A DNA stretch of 37,185 nucleotides from an uncultured Spirochaetaceae bacterium (GCA_944389085.1 CALXLB010000015.1:1-37185), one strand, 5' to 3'. Positions 24,767 through 32,848 are shown, counted from the stretch's first letter. Translations and numbers: made by a program. The notes: generated by a model not told the origin, from the letters alone.

Positions 24767-25405
24767 ATGGGAGACAAAATCATCTTCACGATCGGACGTC
24801 AGTTCGGTTCAGGTGGCCGCATGGTCGGCAAGAAACTAGCAGAGAAACTGGGAATCCCTTATTACGATAAGGAGCTTCTGGCGATGGCAGCTAAGGACAG
24901 CGGATACTCTGAAGAGCTTTTCCGCAATGCAGACGAGAAGCCTACATCCTCTCTTCTTTATTCACTGGTGATGGGGAATTATCCTATGTCATCAGGGACA
25001 TTGGGGTTCAATGAAATGCCGCTCAATGATCAGCTCTTCCTTATCCAGTCGAATACAATCAGGAAGGTTGCTTCAAAGGAATCCTGCATCATCATCGGCC
25101 GCTGCGGAGATTACATCCTTCGTGGAAATCCTAATCTGATATCTGTTTTCATCCACGCACCCCTTGAAGCAAGAGTGAAAAGGGCCGTTGAGGTCTATGG
25201 CGTGCCTGCAGACAGGGCAGAGGATGTCTGCCTGAAGAACGATAAGAGCAGAGCGAATTTCTATAATTATTATTCCGACCAGAAGTGGGGTATGTGCCGA
25301 ACGTATTCGCTCTCCCTTGATTCCGCTCAGATAGGTATTGATGGCTGCGTGGAGGAGATCATCAGATATAAGGATCTGGTAGAAAAGCACAAGGCATCCA
25401 TATGA
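24767..25405 (+). CDS. Cytidylate-kinase-like family protein (copy 2)
   Basis: This 212-residue paralogue of the protein at 22255 has FTIGRQFGSGGRMVGKKLAEKLG, YYDKELL, SCIIIGRCGDYILRG and a late KSRANFYNYYSDQKWG segment. The shared motifs imply an ATP-dependent kinase; acceptor unknown. Its start follows a normal promoter and an AGGAG ribosome-binding site. The stop codon is overlapped by the ATG of the next gene, so the two are cotranslated. Confidence 0.85.
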   Translation: MGDKIIFTIGRQFGSGGRMVGKKLAEKLGIPYYDKELLAMAAKDSGYSEELFRNADEKPTSSLLYSLVMGNYPMSSGTLGFNEMPLNDQLFLIQSNTIRKVASKESCIIIGRCGDYILRGNPNLISVFIHAPLEARVKRAVEVYGVPADRAEDVCLKNDKSRANFYNYYSDQKWGMCRTYSLSLDSAQIGIDGCVEEIIRYKDLVEKHKASI

Positions 25406-25776
25406 TGGTTTTTGATACGCTTTCTGAGCTTGAAAGCTATGAGGGGGCTTTTCCTGAGATACGTACGATAATCGACGTGATGGATCGCTCCCTTCCTTAT
25501 GACCAGGGAGCAGGCAGATATAAGACTCCGGAAGAGAGTACTGTCAGCTATATCATCGAGACCTTCCTTACTTCATCAAAAGGCTTTGAAGCGGAGAAGG
25601 ATGGCGGTAGGGTGATGGAGATTGTACTTGAAGGTGATGAGATGGTATCGATAGATGGCTCTGTCTTCCGTCTGCAGCCTGGGCGTTTTCTCCTCTATGA
25701 TCCGTCGGAAAACATCAGACGCGGTCTTTCATACGCTCTGCCAGAGCATACTAAAACAGTACGTTTTGTCTTCTGA
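25402..25776 (+). CDS. YhcH/YjgK/YiaL (DUF386)-family protein, degenerate metal site
   Basis: This 124-residue cupin-like protein shows the family start (VFDTLSELESYEGAFPEI), the FEAEKDGGRVMEIVLEGDEMV strand pair and the PGRFLLYDPSENIRRGLSYA segment. In typical members the last two regions are FEAHRKYIDIQ and PGDAHRP, with His residues that bind a metal. Here both His positions are replaced, so the usual catalytic site seems lost. Members are found with sialic-acid and sugar genes; here it is coupled by overlapping ATGA to a cytidylate-kinase-like gene. Function unknown. Confidence 0.68.
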   Translation: MMVFDTLSELESYEGAFPEIRTIIDVMDRSLPYDQGAGRYKTPEESTVSYIIETFLTSSKGFEAEKDGGRVMEIVLEGDEMVSIDGSVFRLQPGRFLLYDPSENIRRGLSYALPEHTKTVRFVF

Positions 25777-25779
25777 GTG

Positions 25780-25807
25780 AAAAATGAGGCTGATTCAACA
25801 GCCCCAT
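25780..25807 (-). terminator. Terminator after the FKBP gene
   Basis: On the minus strand ATGGGGCTG pairs with CAGCCTCAT (one G-U pair) across loop TTGAAT, followed by TTTT. It may work in both directions between the convergent genes. Confidence 0.7.
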
Positions 25808-25829
25808 TCACGATTATGAATACCTATAA

Positions 25830-27119
25830 TCATTCCGGTGTTTCCACACCAAGAAGTGTTATATCAAAAATGAGAAGTGAATTAGGTGCGATTGTCTGAG
25901 TTCCATACTCACCATAGCCGAGCTCTGGTGGAATATATGCTCTGATCGTATCTCCCACGCTCATGTTCTTTACAGCTTCTGTAAAGCCAGGGATAAGGGA
26001 TGAGAGGGCAAACTGGACACCGCTTCCCTGATCCATCACGCTTCCGTCAATGAGGGAGAGTGTGTAATCCACAGTTACTGTATCTGCATCTGTAGGAACA
26101 GCCCCTTCTGTCGTATCTTCGTGGATATATTCAATCTGCACGCCAGATGGAAGTGTTATGACTCCGTCTCGCTCTGCATTGTCAGCAAGGTAAGTCTCTG
26201 CAGCCTGAAGGTTTGCTGCTGCAAGCTCTTCCAACCATGCGACATACTCTTCCTGAAGCTTCTGGATATAAGCTTCAATGAAGCTGTTCATCTCCTCATC
26301 AGTAAACAGAGGTTCTGCACCATAGAGAGCTGTAAGAAGTCCTGCTGCGAACTCGGGTGCTTTTACCTCTACGCCGCCATAGAGGAGATTGATGATTGTG
26401 AAGTAACCGTAGGAATAACCGAATCTGTCTTCCAGAGATTCAGGCCTTCCCAGTGCTCTGATTCCCTCTTCATCTGCTATCACTTCACCGTAATCGGTTG
26501 GAAGACCTGCATTGTAGACATTTACCATGAACTCATCGAGCGCTGATGACATCTCCTCTGGCGTCAGAAGAGGTTCGGTGCTTCCTATCTCAGATGCATC
26601 GAGAACACCGCGCGCAAAGTATCCTCCACGTGGATACATGTTCTGAGTCATCAGTCCTTCCATTGAAAGATATCCATAGGAGTAGGAGAAGGCTGCATCA
26701 AGATCTTCTCTTGAGACATTGCCGATTGCGATTTCTACAGCAGGAAGGTTCTCCTGAGCTGTCTGATTGAATGTGATAAGTCCAGCATTTACTGCTTCTG
26801 TCACATCTCTGAGAGCCGTAAGCGGCATCTGAGGGGGAAGTGACATGGTCATGATTCCGCTGTCCTTGACGAGAAGATAGTCCCCGTCCGCGATATCACT
26901 GAACGCGATTTCGGATTCAGTTGTCTCTGGAGATGCGATGTATATCACTCTGCTGCCATCTTCACGCAGCGTATCGATTTTGTAGTTTCCCTGTTCATCA
27001 ACGGAAACTGCTGTAACTTTTACCAATGTCTCATCGCTTTGCTGCTCCTGTACCCCCTCTGAGAAGAGGAGCATTCCTGAAAAGAGCAGGACTGCAGTGA
27101 AAGCAAGAATTTTTCTCAT
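25830..27119 (-). CDS. Exported FKBP-type peptidyl-prolyl isomerase with tandem N-terminal repeats
   Basis: This 429-residue secreted protein has a signal peptide (MRKILAFTAVLLFSGMLLFSEG). A region of about 100 residues of unknown fold follows. Then come two related helical FKBP_N-type dimerisation segments: SYSYGYLSMEGLM and YSYGYFTIINLL each start a unit that ends in a PLLTPEEM/PLFTDEEM helix. The C-terminal FKBP catalytic domain reads VTVDYTLSLIDGSV to LGYGEYGTQTIAPNSLLIFDI. It should help fold periplasmic or outer-membrane proteins, like FkpA. ATG 27119 follows AAGGAGG. One FKBP_N unit is normal, so the duplication is unusual. Confidence 0.88.
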   Translation of the reverse strand: MRKILAFTAVLLFSGMLLFSEGVQEQQSDETLVKVTAVSVDEQGNYKIDTLREDGSRVIYIASPETTESEIAFSDIADGDYLLVKDSGIMTMSLPPQMPLTALRDVTEAVNAGLITFNQTAQENLPAVEIAIGNVSREDLDAAFSYSYGYLSMEGLMTQNMYPRGGYFARGVLDASEIGSTEPLLTPEEMSSALDEFMVNVYNAGLPTDYGEVIADEEGIRALGRPESLEDRFGYSYGYFTIINLLYGGVEVKAPEFAAGLLTALYGAEPLFTDEEMNSFIEAYIQKLQEEYVAWLEELAAANLQAAETYLADNAERDGVITLPSGVQIEYIHEDTTEGAVPTDADTVTVDYTLSLIDGSVMDQGSGVQFALSSLIPGFTEAVKNMSVGDTIRAYIPPELGYGEYGTQTIAPNSLLIFDITLLGVETPE

Positions 27120-27218
27120 AATGCCTCCTTGGTGCATTAACCTTTCTTGAATTTAGCTGGATTAAATGATGCGGTCAATGAATAGGGATGGAGATTATGT
27201 GTATTGGTACCTTTGTGC

Positions 27219-27224
27219 TACAAT
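27219..27224 (+). promoter_or_regulatory. Extended -10 element for the leaderless deaminase operon
   Basis: TGC-TACAAT (27216-27224) ends six bases before ATG 27231, without a ribosome-binding site. Confidence 0.6.
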
Positions 27225-27230
27225 AGGCTC

Positions 27231-27713
27231 ATGACGGAAAAAGACAGAGAATTGCTTAGAAGGACAATCGTAATAGCCCATGAGGCAATGGAGAAGGGCA
27301 ATCATCCATTCGGGGCGCTTCTTGCAGATAAAGATGGAAATATATTGCTGGAACAGGGCAATGAATTCCGGGAAGGTGGGAGTGCTTATCACGCAGAGAC
27401 GCTTCTACTGCTGAAAGCAGCTAAGAAGTATTCGCCGGATTTTCTCAAAAGCTGTACGCTTTATTCCAATTTCGAGCCATGTTGCATGTGTACAGGGGCG
27501 CTCTACTGGACGAATGTAGGACGACTTGTCTTCGGTGCGACTGAAAAAGATCTCCTTCGGTTCACTGGTGACAATGAAGAGAATCCCACATTCTCACTCT
27601 CCTCCAGGGAAGTGGTAAGACATGGCCAGAAGGATATCATCATAGAAGGACCTTCGGATGATGATGCCCTTGTGGAGGCAATCTGCCGCGATCATATGGA
27701 TTTCTGGAAGTGA
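27231..27713 (+). CDS. Nucleobase/nucleoside deaminase (CDA/TadA-like fold)
   Basis: This 160-residue zinc deaminase has the catalytic HAE motif (H54, E56) and the second zinc site PCCMC (C84, C87), within YHAETLLLLKA and FEPCCMCTGALYWTNVGRLVFG. It lacks tRNA-binding features of TadA and more closely resembles guanine or cytosine deaminases, so it likely acts on a free base or nucleoside. The ATG at 27231 matches the family start and is probably leaderless. The next gene starts inside its stop codon. Confidence 0.85.
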   Translation: MTEKDRELLRRTIVIAHEAMEKGNHPFGALLADKDGNILLEQGNEFREGGSAYHAETLLLLKAAKKYSPDFLKSCTLYSNFEPCCMCTGALYWTNVGRLVFGATEKDLLRFTGDNEENPTFSLSSREVVRHGQKDIIIEGPSDDDALVEAICRDHMDFWK

Positions 27714-28654
27714 TAGATTCTCTTCTTCCCTCAATTCTCCAGCATGAGAATATATCGAGGATAACCGATAGCGGTATTCTTGTCCGTGACAGGAGAAAGC
27801 TTCCTTTCTGTACAGAGGATATTCTCTGTCGTGATTATAAAGAGGCCAGCAAAGCTATAAAGGAGATGGTGACACAGGGTGGCGGACCTCTTGAAGTCGC
27901 TCTCAATACGCTTCTGTATACCTGGAGGCATGACAGAGACAGCATTGATGATGCTGTAGAATCACTTTTGCTTTCCCGTCCGACAAATACGACGATGAAA
28001 AGAACACTTCTCGGTGTTATGAAGGCATACAGGGAAACTGGAGACATGGAGGGGATAATCAAGGCGGCTTTTGACCATTATGATTCTCTCTATGATTCCA
28101 TCTCTGATATAGGAGAAACATTGATTGAAGATGGATGCGGGGTTCTGACTACCTGTTTTCCTGAGCATACATTCATGCTCTCCCTGATAAAGGCAAAGGA
28201 AAACGGCAAGCGCGTCACTGTCTATGTTCCAGAGACCCGGCCATATCTTCAAGGTGCACATCTGACAGAACCCTGCTTAAGGGAAAAAGGCATTGATTGC
28301 TATCTTATAACAGATGGTATGCCAGCCCATTTCATGAGAGAGGGGCGTATCCAGCTTTATATGACAGCATCAGATCTTGCATTGAAAGACAGGACTGTCG
28401 TCAATAAGACTGGAACGCTGGCAAATGCCATTGCAGCCCATTATTTCGGTATACCGTATTATGCATTCTCTCTTTCACTCGATGAGACAAAAACAAGAGA
28501 AGATATTGTGATAGAATACAGAGACAGCGATAGTGTGAAGAGCATAGGAGGGACTGTGATAGCCTCACAATCTTCGAAAGCTCTATACCCTTGCTTTGAT
28601 ATAATAGAACCGGAACTTGTTACAGGCATAGTGACAGAAGGAGGAATTCTTTGA
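27710..28654 (+). CDS. eIF2B-alpha/MtnA-like sugar-phosphate isomerase
   Basis: This 314-residue protein of the eIF2B alpha/MtnA superfamily includes S-methyl-5-thioribose-1-phosphate isomerase and ribose-1,5-bisphosphate isomerase. Family landmarks are the RPTNT segment, LTTCFPEH (Cys149, at the catalytic-Cys position of MtnA) and ASDLALKDRTVVNKTGT (Asp222, at the catalytic-Asp position). The usual RGAP motif is replaced by GGGP. The family and the neighbouring phosphorylase suggest aldose-1-phosphate to ketose-1-phosphate conversion; the exact sugar is open. It uses a GTG start overlapping the preceding stop (GTGA). Confidence 0.78.
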   Translation: MIDSLLPSILQHENISRITDSGILVRDRRKLPFCTEDILCRDYKEASKAIKEMVTQGGGPLEVALNTLLYTWRHDRDSIDDAVESLLLSRPTNTTMKRTLLGVMKAYRETGDMEGIIKAAFDHYDSLYDSISDIGETLIEDGCGVLTTCFPEHTFMLSLIKAKENGKRVTVYVPETRPYLQGAHLTEPCLREKGIDCYLITDGMPAHFMREGRIQLYMTASDLALKDRTVVNKTGTLANAIAAHYFGIPYYAFSLSLDETKTREDIVIEYRDSDSVKSIGGTVIASQSSKALYPCFDIIEPELVTGIVTEGGIL

Positions 28655-29361
28655 AGGCGATAATAGGTGGTACAGGTGTAGACAGGGATAAGAGATTCCT
28701 CGATGGCGCAGAGCGGATTGTCACACGTTATGGTGAGGCTTTTTATACCTCGCTTGATGATATCATCTATCTTCCACGTCACAGCCCAGGGCATTCTGTC
28801 CCTCCTCATATGATCAATTACAAAGCCAATGTGCAGGCTCTTGTGGAGCTTGGCGTAGATACAGTGATTTCAATCTATGCAGTGGGGTCAATCACTCGTC
28901 GCCTCTCTCCAGGGCGCTTCGGCCTTGTCCGTGATTTCATCGATCTTGCGTTCTCACGTGAGAATACTTTCTATGATGGCAGCACAAGAGAGGTGCGTCA
29001 TGTGCCTTTTGTAGAGCCATTTGACAGGAAGCTTGGTGCTCTCTTTGCCAGAACGGCAGTGGAAGAGGGGCATTCCCTGGCAATGGATAGTGTTTATATC
29101 TCAACCAATGGGCCGAGGCTTGAGACGCCTGCAGAGATTGTCGCTTACAGGAACATGGGGGCAGACATCGTGGGAATGACACTTGGAACTGAAGCGGCTC
29201 TCTTGAAGGAAGCTGGAATCAGGAACGCAGCTGTCGCTTATTCAATCAACTGGGCAGCAGGGCTTGATGCGGAGGGCATCTCATTTCTGGAAGAAGAGTC
29301 CATAGACCGCCTTGTCGGTGCAATCATGTCAATTGCTGTCAAAACGCTCGCAAAGGTCTGA
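28651..29361 (+). CDS. MtnP-like (methylthio)adenosine/purine nucleoside phosphorylase
   Basis: This 236-residue enzyme of the PNP/MTAP family cleaves a purine nucleoside or 5'-methylthioadenosine with phosphate. Motifs include IIGGTGVD, LPRHSPGHSVPPHMINYKANVQAL, ISIYAVGSI, ISTNGPRLETPAEI and GADIVGMTLGTEAALLKEAGI. All match the family (usual RHG...PPH.INYRAN and NGPRFET). It starts at TTG 28651, overlapping the previous stop, with GAAGGAGG 5-10 bases upstream. Product ribose-1-phosphate would be the direct substrate of the isomerase encoded just before it. Confidence 0.88.
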   Translation: MKAIIGGTGVDRDKRFLDGAERIVTRYGEAFYTSLDDIIYLPRHSPGHSVPPHMINYKANVQALVELGVDTVISIYAVGSITRRLSPGRFGLVRDFIDLAFSRENTFYDGSTREVRHVPFVEPFDRKLGALFARTAVEEGHSLAMDSVYISTNGPRLETPAEIVAYRNMGADIVGMTLGTEAALLKEAGIRNAAVAYSINWAAGLDAEGISFLEEESIDRLVGAIMSIAVKTLAKV

Positions 29362-29373
29362 GTTCTCAGACCT
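29354..29373 (+). terminator. Perfect hairpin at the end of the phosphorylase operon
   Basis: AGGTCTGA (29354-29361) includes the stop codon and pairs with TCAGACCT (29366-29373) over a GTTC tetraloop. A T run follows only about 19 bases later, so it may be an RNA-stabilising 3' hairpin or a weak terminator. Confidence 0.45.
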
Positions 29374-29416
29374 CATGCTTGCTGTCGCTTTTTCCATGTA
29401 GCCAAGAAAGGCATTG

Positions 29417-30045
29417 CTAGGCGTAAAGATCGTTGAGCGTGAACAGCTTTATATTCTCTTTCTTGCAGGAGACCATGGTCGGTGTGAATCCGTCCTTTGA
29501 AAAGAACCAGTGATGTCTTTTCTTTATCAAGTTCATAGCATCTCTGTCCTGTCCTGCGGCCATATATAGCACTCTTTTCAGAGAGAACACCTTCTTCCAT
29601 GAAAGACATGGATATGAGCCACTGAGGATGATGAAAAGCTTTCTTTCCTTTGCTTCATGGTCAAGAAAATGCTGCAGTATGGATAATGCGGAAGGGCTTG
29701 ATGCTGCAAGATATGGCAATTCATCGATGCAGAACACCATATGAGCGTCCTTTGCAAGAAGGCTGACAGCAATGAGTGCAGAACGGAAATCGGGAAAGGA
29801 TGCTGATTCTTCATTTGAAAGACCGTACTGGTATTCGGATATCACTCTCGAGAGTTCGCGAAGGTTGTCCTTCTCTCCACCCTTGAGTGCACTGAATATA
29901 ATAGAGGGCTTTCCTTTGCAGAATTCATTAATCAGTACAGTCTTTCCTACTCTCTGCCTGCCATACAGTATACAATACAGCCATATGCATTCCTGCTGTA
30001 TTCGCTGTTAAGCATTTTAAGTTCCCTTTCTCGTCCAATGAACAT
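29417..30045 (-). pseudogene. Decayed AAA-type ATPase gene (DUF234/DEXX-box ATPase family)
   Basis: Reading from ATG 30045 after AAAGGAAG, the N terminus MFIGRERELKMLN is typical of archaeal-type ATPases. The frame then stops at TAG after about 32 residues. Restoring one missing base near 29974 joins it to YGRQRVGKTVLINEF (Walker A) and on to FCIDELPYLAASSPSALSIL (Walker B region). After LSGSYP the frame shifts again: the next family segment SFMEEGVLSEKSAIYGRRTGQ is only found in a second frame. The original frame then resumes with FFSKDGF, the normal C-terminal end. The central portion of around 200 residues seen in intact relatives is missing. The gene is dead by two frameshifts and a large deletion. 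Confidence 0.8.
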
Positions 30046-30081
30046 CTGTTCTTCCTTTTTCTGAATTTGGTATAATTAATT

Positions 30082-30118
30082 TTAGTAGGATCAATAATAC
30101 TAATTTAATTACGATGAT
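30082..30118. repeat. AT-rich imperfect inverted repeat
   Basis: TTTAGTA and TACTAAT flank GGATCAATAA in the divergent region between the dead ATPase gene and the acyltransferase gene. It could be an operator for either promoter; evidence is weak. Confidence 0.3.
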
Positions 30119-30217
30119 TCCGGCGTATTTGAGATAATATATCGTCAAGCCTCTTGTCCTGCTGTAATTGGTTACAGGTTATTGAGTTTCTGTCCATCTT
30201 TCTTTTAATATTGTATC

Positions 30218-31423
30218 GTGGGAAAAAGCGGTTTGACGCCAGCTTTCAGATTTCTGAAGCTGACATATGGTAATTATATTAAGAAAAGGTACAGTATTAC
30301 GGCGGAGGGGATTGAGGACGTTCTTCCTTTCCGTGGCCCGTGTATTGTTTTTGCAAATCATACACATACTCTCGATCCATTCTTCATCTCTGAAGTTTAT
30401 CCATATACCATTAGATGGGTTGCAGGCAGTTATCTCTTTAAGATGAAAGGGGTGAGCTTTCTGCTGCGGCATCTTGTGCGTGCTATCCCGAAGGTGCAGG
30501 GCAGAAGCGATCTGGAGACAATCAGGAATATCTCAAGAGCACTGAAAGAGGGGGATATCGTCGGTCTCTTTCCGGAAGGTACAAGAAGCTGGGACGGAGA
30601 GATGATGGATATCACGGCAGCAACTGCGAAGCTTGTGCGCATCTTCCATGTTCCTGTTGTCTTCTGCCATATTGAGGGAGGTTTCCTCAATAAGCCTCGC
30701 TGGAGTGATAAAGAGAGACGCGGGCCTGTTTCCGTACGTGTTGTGAAGGTGCTTACGGAAGAGGAAATCTCTTCTCTCTCTTTGCCTGAAATCACGGAAA
30801 TCACAGCAAAGTATCTTTCATTCTCCACCGATGAATGGCAGGAGAGTGCCCATATCCCATACCCATCTGAAAGCGCGGCGGAGGGCTCGGAGCGTCTTTT
30901 CTATCTTTGTCCGAAGTGCCATAGGTTCTCCACTATGAGATCGGGCGGCAGGGAAGTCGTCTGCTCATCCTGTGGTTTCTCTGCCACCTTCGATGATTAT
31001 GGCCGTATCCGTACAAACGATGATGATATTCCTTACACAAAGCTTTCAGAGTGGCATGAGTGGGAGCGAAAAGAACTCGGGGAGATTTTTGACAGGACTG
31101 AAGAGGGGTCTACTATCTTCACTGATAGCGGCATACTCTTCCAGATTCCGGGAAAGAAGAAGCTTGAGACTGTGTCAGAAGATTTTACAGTCACAGTTAC
31201 AAAGGAAGGCTTTGTCTTCATCTTCTCTTCCCCGATACCCCATGAAGGAAAGAGTGTGGAGCGTCTCTTCTTCCCGTTCTCCTCGATAGAGTCCGTTGTC
31301 ATAAACGCAAAACAGACAATAGAGTTCTATGCTGATGGCAAGCAATACAGATTCAGGACTGCATTAGACAGATCAGCCCTGAAATATCAGGAAATATATC
31401 TACACGTAAAAGCAAAGGGGTGA
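30218..31423 (+). CDS. PlsC-like acyltransferase fused to zinc ribbon and C-terminal domain
   Basis: Residues 1-200 are a 1-acylglycerol-3-phosphate acyltransferase-like domain with the catalytic H48-x4-D53 (NHTHTLD), FPEGTRSW (119-125) and a hydrophobic VPVVF segment. It would acylate lysophosphatidate or a related acceptor at the membrane. A linker leads to a zinc ribbon, CPKC at 231-234 and CSSC at 249-252. The last 150 residues are beta-rich, with strands such as FTVTVTKEGFVFIF and IEFYADGKQYRFR, and look like a PH/GRAM-type fold, though I cannot name the family. It begins at GTG 30218, with a possible TAATAT six bases before it. The gltS-like gene starts three bases after its stop. Confidence 0.85.
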   Translation: MGKSGLTPAFRFLKLTYGNYIKKRYSITAEGIEDVLPFRGPCIVFANHTHTLDPFFISEVYPYTIRWVAGSYLFKMKGVSFLLRHLVRAIPKVQGRSDLETIRNISRALKEGDIVGLFPEGTRSWDGEMMDITAATAKLVRIFHVPVVFCHIEGGFLNKPRWSDKERRGPVSVRVVKVLTEEEISSLSLPEITEITAKYLSFSTDEWQESAHIPYPSESAAEGSERLFYLCPKCHRFSTMRSGGREVVCSSCGFSATFDDYGRIRTNDDDIPYTKLSEWHEWERKELGEIFDRTEEGSTIFTDSGILFQIPGKKKLETVSEDFTVTVTKEGFVFIFSSPIPHEGKSVERLFFPFSSIESVVINAKQTIEFYADGKQYRFRTALDRSALKYQEIYLHVKAKG

Positions 31424-31426
31424 TTT

Positions 31427-32848
31427 ATGAATTTCAATGCAATCATCAATCTCGGGATAGTGGGAGCCGGGCTGCTGCTTGGTGCCTTCCTGAGAGCAAA
31501 GGTCAGGATACTTCAGCGTTATCTTATACCTTCTGCTATCATCGGAGGCTTCTTCCTGCTTTTCTTCTATAATTTCGCAGCACCGCGCATTGGGCTTGAG
31601 GCTGCTTTCCTGGGAGATCTTGTCTATCATCTTCTGAATATCTCGTTCATCGCCATGGCTCTTCGCAATCCATCCGATGACAAACCCAAGGATGGTAGTG
31701 CACGCCGCTCTTTCTTCCAGAACGTCATTGCAATTTTCGGCCAGTACGGTCTGCAGTGCTTCTTCGGACTTCTGGCAACGCTTATCATGATGAATACATT
31801 CCTTCCTGATCTCTTCCCTGCAATCGGACTTACATTGCCGCTTGGCTTTGAGCTGGGACCCGGACAGGCTTATTCAATCACGCTGCCTTGGGAGGCTCTT
31901 GGCTTTGAAGGCGGCACATCTGTAGGACTTGCCATGGCTGCCGCTGGATTCATCACTGGCAGTATCGGTGGTGTCATTCTTATCAACCTCGGTGTGAAGA
32001 AAGGCTGGATTCCGCAGCAGGATGTGGAAAAGCTCAATCAGAGAAGGCTGTTCTCGGGTTTTCTCAAGAAAGGTGAGACAAGGGAAGGCTCAAGACTGAC
32101 AAGCGATGGAGAATCTATTGATACGCTCTCTTACCATGTGGCTCTGATCATGGTCTCATATCTTGTCAGCTGGGCAATGCTTGCCATAATCGAGAAGCTC
32201 CTTGGATTCCTCGGATCTATGGGAGCGGAAATCTCTTCGACACTCTGGGGTGTGAACTTCATATTCAGTATGTTCGCAGCAGCCATTGTAAGACAGGTGA
32301 TCAAGAGAACAGGCATCGATTACACAATAGACAATGGAACACTCAACAGAATCAATGGACTTTCTGTCGATCTCACAGTAGCTGCATGCCTTGGAGCTAT
32401 TTCTCTTACAGCGCTCTCTGCATACTATGTTCCTGTCCTTGTACTTATCGTTGTCGGCATTCTCATCACATGCTTTGTGCTGCCATGGTATTCATCAAGA
32501 ATCTATTCCGATCACCAGTTCTTCCGTATGCTCGTGCTCTTCGGAACAGCGACGGGAACGCTTCCTACAGGACTTTCGCTTCTGAGAGTAGTTGACCCTG
32601 ATTTTGAAACACCTGCCGCTCGCGATTATGCTTATGCATCGGGTATGGTTTTCGTCTTTGTCTTTCCTCTGATTCTCTTTGTGAATCTGCCGGCTAACAG
32701 CTATTCGCAGAACAATCCGGTACTCTTTTATACAATGCTCGGTATAACTCTGGCCTATACCCTGATCTTCATTGTTGCCTATAAGATAGCAGCTGGAAAG
32801 AAGGCATTCAGGAAGATCGGAACATTCTGGCTTAAGGAAGATAAATAA
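31427..32848 (+). CDS. Sodium/glutamate symporter-like carrier (GltS family)
   Basis: This 473-residue membrane protein has about 11-12 spans. Family-type segments are VGAGLLLGAFLRAKVRILQRYLIPSAIIGG near the start, GFELGPGQAYSI, and GTATGTLPTGLSLLRVVDP in the second half, the latter two being the re-entrant-like repeats of GltS. It should move a dicarboxylic amino acid with Na+; the substrate is inferred. It follows the acyltransferase by three bases, with GGGGTGA as ribosome-binding site, and overlaps the next start (TAATG). Confidence 0.85.
   Translation: MNFNAIINLGIVGAGLLLGAFLRAKVRILQRYLIPSAIIGGFFLLFFYNFAAPRIGLEAAFLGDLVYHLLNISFIAMALRNPSDDKPKDGSARRSFFQNVIAIFGQYGLQCFFGLLATLIMMNTFLPDLFPAIGLTLPLGFELGPGQAYSITLPWEALGFEGGTSVGLAMAAAGFITGSIGGVILINLGVKKGWIPQQDVEKLNQRRLFSGFLKKGETREGSRLTSDGESIDTLSYHVALIMVSYLVSWAMLAIIEKLLGFLGSMGAEISSTLWGVNFIFSMFAAAIVRQVIKRTGIDYTIDNGTLNRINGLSVDLTVAACLGAISLTALSAYYVPVLVLIVVGILITCFVLPWYSSRIYSDHQFFRMLVLFGTATGTLPTGLSLLRVVDPDFETPAARDYAYASGMVFVFVFPLILFVNLPANSYSQNNPVLFYTMLGITLAYTLIFIVAYKIAAGKKAFRKIGTFWLKEDK

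Noticed and set aside
29373-29609. Small minus-strand gene of 78 codons with YGRRTGQ motif
   Set aside because: This is the frameshifted middle fragment of the dead ATPase gene, not an independent gene.
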